A stretch of DNA of 5,819 nucleotides, taken from assembly GCA_020062605.1 (NCBI GenBank), contig JAGUWA010000430.1, forward strand, positions 1-5,819, written 5' to 3'. Below are positions 1 to 5,198 of the stretch, piece by piece (within the stretch, counting starts at the first letter, position 1; every line of letters starts with the position of its first letter). A program made the translations under genes and the position numbers. The notes under the pieces are model-generated. The model was not told the origin of the DNA. It saw only the letters and a program-made list of their open reading frames with translations, and did no database searches. This stretch comes from Parvibaculum sp. GTDB taxonomy: Bacteria; Pseudomonadota; Alphaproteobacteria; Parvibaculales; Parvibaculaceae.

Positions 1-1
1 C

Positions 2-253
2 AAGGACCGGCGAACGCTGATCTTCGCCGGTGTGTGGATCGGGCTCAATGTGCTGTTCGGGGCGACGCCGCTCAGCGGCATTTTCGGCGTGACGGCGCAG
101 GTCGCCTGGGAAGCGCATCTCGGCGGCTTCCTGTTCGGGCTGCTGTTGTTCGGCTTCTTCGACCCGCTGCGCCTGTCGCCTTCCGGAGGGCCGGGCAATG
201 TCGGCTATGGCGAATGGCTGGGAGACCAGGGAAGGGAAGACGGGGGTCATTGA
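2..253 (+). CDS. Rhomboid family intramembrane serine protease, C-terminal end (partial)
   Basis: The reading frame is open from the left edge, so this is the last 83 residues of a longer protein. Rhomboids cleave transmembrane segments of other membrane proteins inside the bilayer with a Ser-His dyad. Visible here are a hydrophobic segment (about residues 6-20 of the fragment) and a second one containing W-E-A-H-L-G-G-F-L-F-G (residues 36-46). The latter matches the family's last core helix, in which the His (residue 39 here) is the catalytic base and the small G-G/G residues pack against the serine helix. The tail after F-F-D-P-L is hydrophilic, Gly-rich and probably cytoplasmic. The helix with the GxSG serine lies outside the window, so activity cannot be confirmed. 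A terminator-like hairpin follows the stop by about 25 bases, suggesting the transcript ends here. The family call rests mainly on the AHLGG motif. Confidence 0.85.
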   Translation, partial: KDRRTLIFAGVWIGLNVLFGATPLSGIFGVTAQVAWEAHLGGFLFGLLLFGFFDPLRLSPSGGPGNVGYGEWLGDQGREDGGH

Positions 254-278
254 ATCCGCTGGCAGGCGAACCACATTG

Positions 279-310
279 AAAAAAGGCCCTTTGTCCCCCA
301 CGGCCTTTTT
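279..310 (+). terminator. Intrinsic terminator-like hairpin after the rhomboid gene
   Basis: A 9-bp perfect stem pairs AAAAAGGCC (280-288) with GGCCTTTTT (302-310) around a 13-base loop. The right arm supplies the T tract expected of a Rho-independent terminator, and the left A tract would make it partly bidirectional. Only four G:C pairs support the stem. The T tract ends one base before the AGGAGGAG ribosome-binding site of the next gene, so read-through or a start inside the hairpin would be needed to express that gene. Confidence 0.65.
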
Positions 311-324
311 CAGGAGGAGATCCC

Positions 325-663
325 ATGAGCGACACATCCGCGCATTCGGACGGACAGCCCGAAGGTGCTGCGCATACGGCTTATGACGGCGAGGCTCCGT
401 CGCAGCGCAAGGAGTTGTGGTTTCGCCTTCTCTACATGATCGCGTTCTGGTTTCTCGGCAATATCGCCTTCTCGGTCGCGATCTTTCTGGGTGCGCTGCA
501 ATTCGTCGTCGTCCTCATCACCGGCAACAAGAACGAGGAGTTGCGCGCCTTCAGCCGCAACCTCATCCAGTATGTGTGGGAGTGCCTTGCCTTCGTGATC
601 TTCGCGCGCGAGGAAAAGCCGTTCCCGCTCGGACGTTTTCCGTCCGTCACTCATCCCGATTGA
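325..663 (+). CDS. DUF4389 domain small membrane protein
   Basis: This 112-residue protein has a hydrophilic, poorly conserved N-terminus (residues 1-29), then a hydrophobic block at about 33-66 that can form one or two membrane helices, ending in V-L-I-T-G-N-K-N-E-E-L. A second amphipathic stretch follows (78-94), then the closing motif E-E-K-P-F-P-L-G (96-103). The order hydrophobic block, LITG-x-x-N-E-x-L, then EEKPFP is characteristic of DUF4389, a family of unknown function usually found as a short single-domain inner-membrane protein. The ATG at 325 is preceded by AGGAGGAG (312-319) with 5-base spacing, which makes this start firm. Its 3' end overlaps the convergent TetR gene by 17 bases. 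No promoter is obvious between the upstream hairpin and the start, so it may depend on read-through from the rhomboid gene. Confidence 0.85.
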   Translation: MSDTSAHSDGQPEGAAHTAYDGEAPSQRKELWFRLLYMIAFWFLGNIAFSVAIFLGALQFVVVLITGNKNEELRAFSRNLIQYVWECLAFVIFAREEKPFPLGRFPSVTHPD

Positions 664-1330
664 GGCGGTCGAGCTTTTTTCGCCCTTCGGGCGTCAGCAG
701 GCCGCGGAGGATCGCTCCCGTCGTTACGTTGAAGCGCTTCTCCGCGGCTTCCGCGCTTGCATGAAAGCCCGCAAGTTCCAGGCTGCACAGGCCATGGACG
801 GCTGCCCACAGGGCATCGGCGAGTACGTCCGCCCCGACATTGGTAGGAAGGCTTCCTTCCTCGATACAGGCCGTCACCGCGTCGAACATGATCCGGTAGG
901 AGCGGTGCCCCGTGACGTTGCGCGCGGCCGGGTTGCCGTCCGCCGTGTCGCCATGGCGAAGCGCATCCGGCACGGGCAGCGTCGAGCTGATCATCAGCGC
1001 GTAGTAGGACGGGTTCTTCAACGCGAAGCTGCGATAGGCAAGCGCGAGATCGTGCAGGCGGCGCAGTGGCTGCCGGTCTTTCGGCACTGCCTCCTCGGCG
1101 GCGGCGAGACGATTGTAGGCTTCCTCGAAAAGGGCGGTTATCAGGCCCTCCTTGCCGCCGAAAGCGGTGTAGACGGCCATGGTGGAGGCGCCCACGCGGG
1201 CGGCGAGCTTGCGCAGGGAAATGGCGTCCGGTCCGCCATGGACGAGCATTTCGCTCGCCGCGTCCAGAAGCGCCTCGCGCTGGGCGCTGCGCCGCGCTTC
1301 GGCGGCGCTCATTTCCGTACCCATACTCAT
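647..1330 (-). CDS. TetR/AcrR family transcriptional regulator with WHG-type C-terminal domain
   Basis: This is a 227-residue one-component repressor. Counting from the ATG at 1330, residues 14-62 form the TetR DNA-binding domain (Q-R-E-A-L-L-D-A-A-S-E-M-L, then L-R-K-L-A-A-R-V-G-A-S-T-M-A-V-Y-T-A-F as the helix-turn-helix, then K-E-G-L). The C-terminal half contains W-A-A-V-H-G-L (175-181), the WHG signature of the TetR_C_33 ligand-binding/dimerisation domain. The ligand is unknown. A TTG at 1360 extends the frame by ten residues, but it lies only about 8 bases from the predicted transcription start. The ATGs at 1330 and 1324 fit better; AGAGGG upstream is spaced 3 bases from the first and 9 from the second, so 1324 is a real alternative. 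The gene is divergent from the truncated carotenoid oxygenase and shares an operator-like palindrome with it, so it probably represses both that gene and itself. It overlaps the DUF4389 gene tail-to-tail. Confidence 0.9.
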   Translation of the reverse strand: MSMGTEMSAAEARRSAQREALLDAASEMLVHGGPDAISLRKLAARVGASTMAVYTAFGGKEGLITALFEEAYNRLAAAEEAVPKDRQPLRRLHDLALAYRSFALKNPSYYALMISSTLPVPDALRHGDTADGNPAARNVTGHRSYRIMFDAVTACIEEGSLPTNVGADVLADALWAAVHGLCSLELAGFHASAEAAEKRFNVTTGAILRGLLTPEGRKKLDRLNRDE

Positions 1331-1350
1331 GCGCCCTCTATCGAACAGGC

Positions 1351-1403
1351 TTGACGACAAGTCCAGCTGCTTTCATTATAGCAAATATAACACTGTTATG
1401 AAC
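1351..1403. promoter_or_regulatory. Divergent promoter pair with 13-bp TetR operator-like palindrome
   Basis: On the plus strand TTGACG (1351-1356) is followed after 17 bases by CATTAT (1374-1379), giving a predicted start near 1386 for the carotenoid oxygenase. On the minus strand a perfect TATAAT (1380-1375) with TTCATA (1402-1397) 16 bases upstream gives a start near 1368 for the TetR gene. The perfect palindrome ATAACA-C-TGTTAT (1387-1399) lies between -35 and -10 of the TetR promoter and on the start point of the oxygenase promoter, a layout in which one bound dimer would block both. The bases are seen directly; repression by the adjacent TetR protein is inferred. Confidence 0.65.
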
Positions 1404-1437
1404 ATGGTGCGGCGAGGCCGTCCAGGGAGGACCCGAG

Positions 1438-2217
1438 ATGTCGAAGCCCTTTCCGAACACCCTGTTTCTGCAGGCGAATTTTGCGCCGGTGATGGCCGAG
1501 TGCGATGCGCCGGAGCTTGTTGTGGTCACGGAAGGCGAACTGCCGCGCGACCTCGCGGGCACGCTTTACCGCAACGGACCGAACCCGATGTTTCCGCCGT
1601 TCGGCGACAAGCATCACTGGTTCCTCGGCGAGGGCATGGTGCATGCGATCCATGTGGAAGGCGGCAAGGCGAGCTATCGCAACCGCTGGGTGCGCACGGA
1701 GCAGTACGAGGCGCAGCGCAAGGCGGGCGAGCGGCTCGTGCCGACGGGCTTCGGCGAAGCGGGTGTCGCGGGCGCCGAGACCATCAAGCGCAACGTCGCG
1801 AACACGAACATCGTCTGGCATGCGGGCAAGCTGCTTGCGCTCGATGAAGGCAATTCGCCCGTCGCGATGGATGGCGACACGCTCGACACGCGCGGCTCAT
1901 GGACCTTCGAGGGCAAGTATGAAGGGCCGATGACGGCGCATCCGAAATTCGATCCGCGCACGGGCGAGATGCACTTCTTCGGCTACATGGCGGCGGGTCC
2001 GGGAAGCGCGGTGATGTCCTACCAGGTGGTGGACCGCGACGGGAAGCTCATGCGGACCGACATGTTCCCGACGCCCTATGCGAGCATGGTGCACGACTTC
2101 ATCGTGACCGACGATCACGTGATCTTTCCGATCTTTCCGGCGACGATCGACGTGGAGCGCATCTTAATCCCCCGGTGCGGGGATAAAGCAGGGCGACTGT
2201 CACGCGACTGTCATTGA
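1438..2217 (+). pseudogene. Carotenoid oxygenase (RPE65/CCD family), truncated to its N-terminal half
   Basis: Family members are non-haem Fe(II) seven-bladed beta-propeller enzymes that cleave C=C bonds of carotenoids, apocarotenoids or stilbenes, typically about 450-500 residues long with four His iron ligands. Recognisable here are G-T-L-Y-R-N-G-P-N-P (41-50), H-H-W-F-L-G-E-G-M-V-H-A (59-70), Y-R-N-R-W-V-R-T (80-87), A-L-D-E-G (134-138), the first ligand in T-A-H-P-K-F-D-P (H168) and the second in M-V-H-D-F (H219). Family-like sequence runs to about I-D-V-E-R-I (residue 242, base 2163). The last 17 codons are unrelated and run into the Pho-box-like repeat before TGA at 2215. The third and fourth His regions are absent, and the next genes lie on the other strand, so the C-terminal half is missing rather than frameshifted. 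The start is firm: AGGGAGG at 1424-1430 with 7-base spacing. Without half the propeller and two ligands it should be inactive; the substrate is unknown. Confidence 0.85.
2167..2184. repeat. Short inverted repeat at the oxygenase breakpoint
   Basis: ATCCCC (2167-2172) and GGGGAT (2179-2184) form a perfect 6-bp stem with a 6-base loop. It starts three or four bases after the last codon that still resembles the oxygenase family, so it marks the novel junction. There is no following T tract, so it is not a clear terminator. It may be a recombination trace or chance. Confidence 0.4.
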
Positions 2218-2236
2218 AACGTCATGTGACAGTTTC
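2193..2236 (+). promoter_or_regulatory. Pho-box-like array, copy 1
   Basis: Four 11-bp units stand head to tail: GCGACTGTCAC (2193), GCGACTGTCAT (2204), TGAAACGTCAT (2215) and the weaker GTGACAGTTTC (2226). The 7-base cores CTGTCAC, CTGTCAT and ACGTCAT are separated by 4 bases. This is the known layout of PhoB-binding sites in alphaproteobacteria (CTGTCAT direct repeats with 11-bp spacing). The site points toward higher coordinates, where no gene starts on the plus strand, so its target is unclear. It overlaps the last codons of the truncated oxygenase frame. PhoB binding is inferred from the pattern only. Confidence 0.5.
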
Positions 2237-2332
2237 GGGATTTGTCCGGCTTCCATCGGATGGACGAGTCCCGACTCCCTTTCCCGACACCAGAATACGT
2301 AGCGAGGGTGGCGAGGGGACAAGTCGCGCGGG

Positions 2333-2361
2333 CCGTCACGCGACTGCCATTGAAACGTCAT
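2333..2361 (+). promoter_or_regulatory. Pho-box-like array, copy 2 (near-exact repeat of copy 1)
   Basis: The cores CCGTCAC (2333), CTGCCAT (2344) and ACGTCAT (2355) are again separated by 4 bases, with the same spacers GCGA and TGAA as in copy 1. The 28 bases 2335-2362 match 2199-2226 with a single T-to-C change, while the flanks do not align well. The copies lie 136 bases apart in the same orientation. The change alters one core base (CTGTCAT to CTGCCAT), so copy 2 may be a weaker or decayed site. No downstream plus-strand gene is seen. Confidence 0.4.
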
Positions 2362-2537
2362 GCCACGGGAATTGTGCATGCCCATGTGCACGTGCATGTA
2401 CGATTTCACCGGTCAGCCGCGCGGCGAGGGCGTTCAAGCGCACGTTCCGATGTGCGTTTGAGAGAGCGCTTGCGAGTCATTGTGCATTTGCGTGTGCGGA
2501 TCGAGGTGTCCCGATGGACGGCCCGGAGTTCACCGCC

Positions 2538-2580
2538 CCTGGATTGCCGCGTCGCGCTGTCGCGCTCCTCGCAATGACGC
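2538..2580. repeat. REP-like palindromic intergenic element
   Basis: Read on the minus strand it begins GCGTCATTGCGAGGAGCGC and ends GCGGCAATCCAGG. This is the shape of a dispersed intergenic palindrome seen in many bacterial genomes (CGTCATTGCGAGG ... GCAATCCAGG). The outer arms ATTGC (2543-2547) and GCAAT (2571-2575) and the inner arms GCGC (2554-2557) and GCGC (2562-2565) can pair. It lies 13 bases after the stop codon of the minus-strand operon, where such elements commonly protect mRNA 3' ends. The resemblance comes from memory of the element type, not from a search. Confidence 0.6.
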
Positions 2581-2593
2581 TAGTGGGAGGGAC

Positions 2594-3199
2594 TCAGAAG
2601 AGCGGTTCTTCGTAGACGGGTTCACCGTCGATGCGGAGTTGCTTGATGGCGGGGGTGCCGTCCTTTCCGAGAGCGACATCGACGGTGAGCTTGCCGTCGT
2701 TGCGGATGTTTTCGAGTTCGCGGCCTTCGCCTTCGGGAACGAAATAGCTTTCGATGCCGTAGTTGACGTTCAACACGGAGCAGTCGCTGCATGGCGGTGC
2801 GGGAACATCCCCTTCGCTTCCCGGAGAGGCTGTCGTTGCCGGTGGCGACATATAGGTAATCCGTCCACGAATTATCCGATCGTCAGGCGCGGCCTCGTGG
2901 CCCTCATGCCAGACAGAGACGGCCTTCCATGTTTCGTTTTCCTGTGCGAGTTCGACGAGAACGGTATCGCCGGAGGTGAAGTCGCTGTCGCCTTCGAGAT
3001 ATGCAAGCGGAAGCTGCGCGATGTCGTAAGTGAGGATGACGTAGTCGCCGCGGAAGATGTCGCGCGGATCGACGGGGGCGGTGCGAAGCGTCACTACCCT
3101 GTCGGAGCGGAGGAGCGAGACGCGGTCCCAAACCATGGCGGCGAGGAAGAGCGACTGGCCGATGAGGAGAGCGAGGACGGCGAGGGCGAAGCGGTTCAT
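2594..3199 (-). CDS. GDYXXLXY domain protein
   Basis: This 201-residue protein has an N-terminal hydrophobic helix (about 4-24) that anchors it in the inner membrane or acts as a signal anchor. The family-defining motif G-D-Y-V-I-L-T-Y is at 51-58, preceded by V-D-P-R-D-I-F-R. The C-terminal half carries the second conserved block Y-G-I-E-S-Y-F-V-P-E-G-E-G (147-159). The family's function is unknown; members are typically encoded next to DUF2157 membrane proteins, as here. The ATG at 3199 overlaps the TGA of the DUF2157 gene (ATGA), indicating one operon and coupled translation. Between the two conserved blocks is a Ser/Pro/Thr-rich segment (118-136) followed by C-S-D-C (137-140), a possible disulfide or metal-binding pair. 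The domain should lie outside the cytoplasm if the helix is a signal anchor; that is inference. Confidence 0.9.
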   Translation of the reverse strand: MNRFALAVLALLIGQSLFLAAMVWDRVSLLRSDRVVTLRTAPVDPRDIFRGDYVILTYDIAQLPLAYLEGDSDFTSGDTVLVELAQENETWKAVSVWHEGHEAAPDDRIIRGRITYMSPPATTASPGSEGDVPAPPCSDCSVLNVNYGIESYFVPEGEGRELENIRNDGKLTVDVALGKDGTPAIKQLRIDGEPVYEEPLF

Positions 3200-4485
3200 G
3201 CGGCGTCTCCTTCGACCTGCTGGACCAGACGGCGGCGCATGCGCTCCATGACGAGGGAGCCGACGATGAGCAGCACGCCGCCAAGCGCGAAGAAGATGGC
3301 GGTGTCGAGCAAGGAGCCCATGGTCTCGAAGTAAAGATAGAGAACCTCGGCGCCGAAGGCGACAAAGCCGAAATTGACGGCGAAGCGGAACTCATGCGCC
3401 GTGCCGTAGGACACGAGCCAGGCGGCGAGCGCGAGGAAGAGCGCGGCGTAGACCCAGGGCACGAGCGCGGGCGCGGCACTGTCGAGCGCGGGGTAGGCGA
3501 GCGAGGCGAGCGCGAGGATGGCGATGCCGGCCGCGTGGCGCAGCTCCAGCAGTCCGCGCGCGACATCGAGAACCGCAAGCACCGCGACGATACCCAGCAT
3601 GGCGAGGAGCAGGGGCGAATAGAGGAGGGCATTTTCGCCGAGCGCACGGTCCGGGCTCAACTGCCAGACCCAAAAGAGGGCGAAGGCGATGAGGATGCCA
3701 TAGGCTCCGGCGGCGGAGGCGAAGCGCGGTGCGCGGCCCGAGACGAAGAGCGCCGCAAGCCAGATGGCGAGGGCTTCGAGAAGATAGAAGAGTGCGAGCC
3801 AGGCAGGGTCGATGCGAAAACTCTCCGCGATGGACGGTCCCCAGATCGCCTGCCAGATGAAACCCGCGATGAGCGCCAGGTGGAAGCCGGGCAGCCATGA
3901 CAGGCGGAGCGAAAGCGCGAGGGCGGCGGCCCATGGTAACCAGAAAGCCCAATGCGGCGTGGTTTCCTGAAGGCTCAAGGTGAAGCCGGTCCAGACAATG
4001 GCGAGGAGGATGCCAAGCGCGAGGGCTGGACGCGAGGGAAGAAGCCATGCCGCCGCAAGCGAGGCGATGCACCAGGCAAGGACGCCGCCCGGATCGTCGG
4101 TGACGATGTGATAGATCTGCGCGATGAGCATGATGCCGCCGCCGAAGAGGCCAAGGCCGATCAGGACGGCGGCCTGCGCGAAAGCCGGATGGCCGCGCCG
4201 CTCAAGCGGAATGGCCGCGATCCATGCCGCCCACATGGCGCCGAAGATCATGACGAGTTTGGCGAGCTTTGAAATCTCCGCCCAGTTGGCGGCGACGAAG
4301 CTCATGACCGCAAAACCGATCAGCACTGCGCCGAGCATTGCGAGGATGGCCGGCATGCGCCGCGCGGAGGGACGCTGCTGCGCCGATTTCAGGATCGCTT
4401 CCGCGCTTGCGGGCGTGACCCAGCCGCGCTCGATCCAGAGATCGATGTCGCTTCTCAGGCGGTGGAGATAGGCGCGTTGCCACAT
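3196..4485 (-). CDS. DUF2157 multi-pass membrane protein
   Basis: This 429-residue integral membrane protein has a short soluble N-terminus (1-44, containing I-D-L-W-I-E-R-G-W-V-T). The DUF2157 core begins at about 45 with I-L-A-M-L-G-A-V-L-I-G and F-V-A-A-N-W (63-68), a hallmark of the family. By eye there are some 13-14 hydrophobic segments, including roughly 45-65, 76-93, 103-125, 134-150, 153-170, 227-248, 258-275, 287-307, 318-334, 340-360, 367-387 and 393-412, with a basic cytoplasmic-type tail (R-M-R-R-R). Function is unknown; an envelope role together with the GDYXXLXY partner is a guess from linkage. It is the first gene of a two-gene operon. The ATG at 4485 lacks a strong Shine-Dalgarno (only purine-rich AGAAG about 10 bases upstream), but the N-terminal sequence resembles the family, so I keep it. 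An ATG at codon 44 would remove the soluble N-terminus. Confidence 0.9.
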   Translation of the reverse strand: MWQRAYLHRLRSDIDLWIERGWVTPASAEAILKSAQQRPSARRMPAILAMLGAVLIGFAVMSFVAANWAEISKLAKLVMIFGAMWAAWIAAIPLERRGHPAFAQAAVLIGLGLFGGGIMLIAQIYHIVTDDPGGVLAWCIASLAAAWLLPSRPALALGILLAIVWTGFTLSLQETTPHWAFWLPWAAALALSLRLSWLPGFHLALIAGFIWQAIWGPSIAESFRIDPAWLALFYLLEALAIWLAALFVSGRAPRFASAAGAYGILIAFALFWVWQLSPDRALGENALLYSPLLLAMLGIVAVLAVLDVARGLLELRHAAGIAILALASLAYPALDSAAPALVPWVYAALFLALAAWLVSYGTAHEFRFAVNFGFVAFGAEVLYLYFETMGSLLDTAIFFALGGVLLIVGSLVMERMRRRLVQQVEGDAA

Positions 4486-4751
4486 GGGTGAGCCGCTTCT
4501 TCTCTTCTACGGGGGCAGGAAGGTGACCGTCGGATCGCAGGACTCAACAAGGGCAGCGCCCGATTATCGGGCGGCGGACGGGGAAGTCAAAACCGCCATC
4601 GAGGGCTGCCCGGGAAACGGCAGATTCCTGCGATTTGCATGTATCTTCTTGTCGGGCGCGGCGGAATGCCGCATCATTCTTCAGGGAAAGCCGGTGCGGG
4701 GGAGGGACCGCAGCGGTGGGGCCTGCCGGGTCCAACATGCGGAGGAACGTC
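4486..4751. promoter_or_regulatory. Divergent intergenic region with 17-base palindrome (4557-4573)
   Basis: This gap separates the divergent DUF2157 and CBS genes and must hold both promoters, but I see no convincing -35/-10 pair for either. It does contain the perfect palindrome CGCCCGAT-T-ATCGGGCG (4557-4573), 72 bases upstream of the DUF2157 start. Further structures are a short hairpin GCGGC/GCCGC (4658-4662 with 4668-4672) and the small palindrome ACCGC-A-GCGGT (4707-4717) in the leader of the CBS gene. The long palindrome could be an operator or a hairpin. No small gene with a credible start is visible. Confidence 0.5.
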
Positions 4752-5180
4752 ATGAACGTCGCCACCATTCTCAAGGCCAAGGGTACGGATGTCACGAGCG
4801 TGAGCCCGGACACGACGCTTCGCGATGTCGCGGTGCTGCTGACGGAGCGCCGGATCGGCGCCGCGGTGGTGATGCAGGACAAGAAAGTGATGGGCATCGT
4901 GTCCGAACGCGACATCGTGAAAGCGGTCGCGAACGGCGGCGGCAACGCGCTCAATGCGCCCGTGCGCGACGTGATGACCTCGCGCGTGGTCACCTGCAGC
5001 CTCAACGACTCCGTCGACGAGCTGATGGACTCGATGACGATGGGCCGCTTCCGCCACCTGCCGGTGATCGAGAACGGCGAACTCGTGGGCATTGTCTCGA
5101 TCGGCGACGTGGTGAAGCATCGCATCGCCGAGACCGTGATGGAAACGGAAGCGCTGCGCCTCTACATCGCGAATGGCTGA
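4752..5180 (+). CDS. Stand-alone tandem CBS domain protein
   Basis: This 142-residue soluble protein is made almost entirely of two CBS motifs. CBS1 spans about 8-60, with T-L-R-D-V-A-V-L-L (22-30), I-G-A-A-V-V (35-40) and G-I-V-S-E-R-D-I-V (48-56). CBS2 spans about 72-126, with V-R-D-V-M-T (71-76), G-R-F-R-H-L-P-V-I (98-106) and G-I-V-S-I-G-D-V-V-K (113-122). Such pairs form a Bateman module that binds adenine nucleotides in the cleft; the S/T-x-x-D positions in both GIVS motifs (S51-D54, S116-D119) fit ribose binding. No effector domain is attached, so it probably senses energy state or binds a partner; the partner is unknown. Start choice: ATG 4752 has GGAGGA (4741-4746) at 5-base spacing. 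The frame extends upstream to 4635, but that extension lacks family-like sequence. It converges on the patatin-like gene with an 18-base gap. Confidence 0.93.
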   Translation: MNVATILKAKGTDVTSVSPDTTLRDVAVLLTERRIGAAVVMQDKKVMGIVSERDIVKAVANGGGNALNAPVRDVMTSRVVTCSLNDSVDELMDSMTMGRFRHLPVIENGELVGIVSIGDVVKHRIAETVMETEALRLYIANG

Positions 5181-5198
5181 ACCGCGCCGGCGAAACGC

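Larger units (their letters stand above)
2164..2593. other. Non-coding, repeat-bearing region replacing the oxygenase 3' half
   Basis: About 430 bases lie between the end of oxygenase homology and the stop codon of the GDYXXLXY gene. Open frames cross it on both strands, but their translations are His/Arg/Ala-rich, lack recognisable domains and have no convincing ribosome-binding sites, so I call no gene. It holds a hairpin at the breakpoint (2167-2184), two Pho-box-like arrays (2193-2236, 2333-2361), an alternating purine-pyrimidine tract (2383-2402), a hairpin with 9-bp arms CAAGCGCAC/GTGCGTTTG including one G-U pair (2435-2443 with 2452-2460), a 9-base direct repeat ATTGTGCAT (2371 and 2479), and a REP-like element (2538-2580). 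No transposase or matching terminal repeats are seen. Confidence 0.75.

Noticed and set aside
675..693. T6 tract next to a CGCCC-TTC-GGGCG hairpin
   Set aside because: It looks like a terminator, but the T tract precedes the hairpin on the plus strand and becomes an A tract after it on the minus strand, so neither direction fits an intrinsic terminator. It lies inside the TetR coding sequence.
1331..1360. TTG start at 1360 for the TetR gene
   Set aside because: It would leave a leader of only about 8 bases from the predicted start and no ribosome-binding site. The ten extra residues are not typical of the family.
2242..2577. Open frame of 111 codons in the repeat-bearing region
   Set aside because: The translation is His/Arg/Val/Ser-rich low complexity, runs through the Pho-box copy and the REP-like element, has no ribosome-binding site and resembles no domain I know.
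2164..2593. Insertion sequence, CRISPR array or attachment site in the non-coding region
   Set aside because: I found no transposase, no target duplications, no regular repeat-spacer pattern and no tRNA or integrase. Two direct repeats 136 bases apart are not an array.
2480..3334. Long plus-strand open frame of 284 codons
   Set aside because: It is antisense to the GDYXXLXY gene and the DUF2157 end, whose motifs are clear. It is a high-GC shadow frame.
3392..4072. 226-codon minus-strand open frame inside DUF2157
   Set aside because: It is a shifted frame of the DUF2157 gene with Arg/His/Pro/Ala-rich translation, a typical shadow.
4635..4751. N-terminal extension of the CBS protein
   Set aside because: The ATG at 4752 has a well-spaced GGAGGA, and the upstream in-frame residues are Arg/Gly-rich with no family resemblance.
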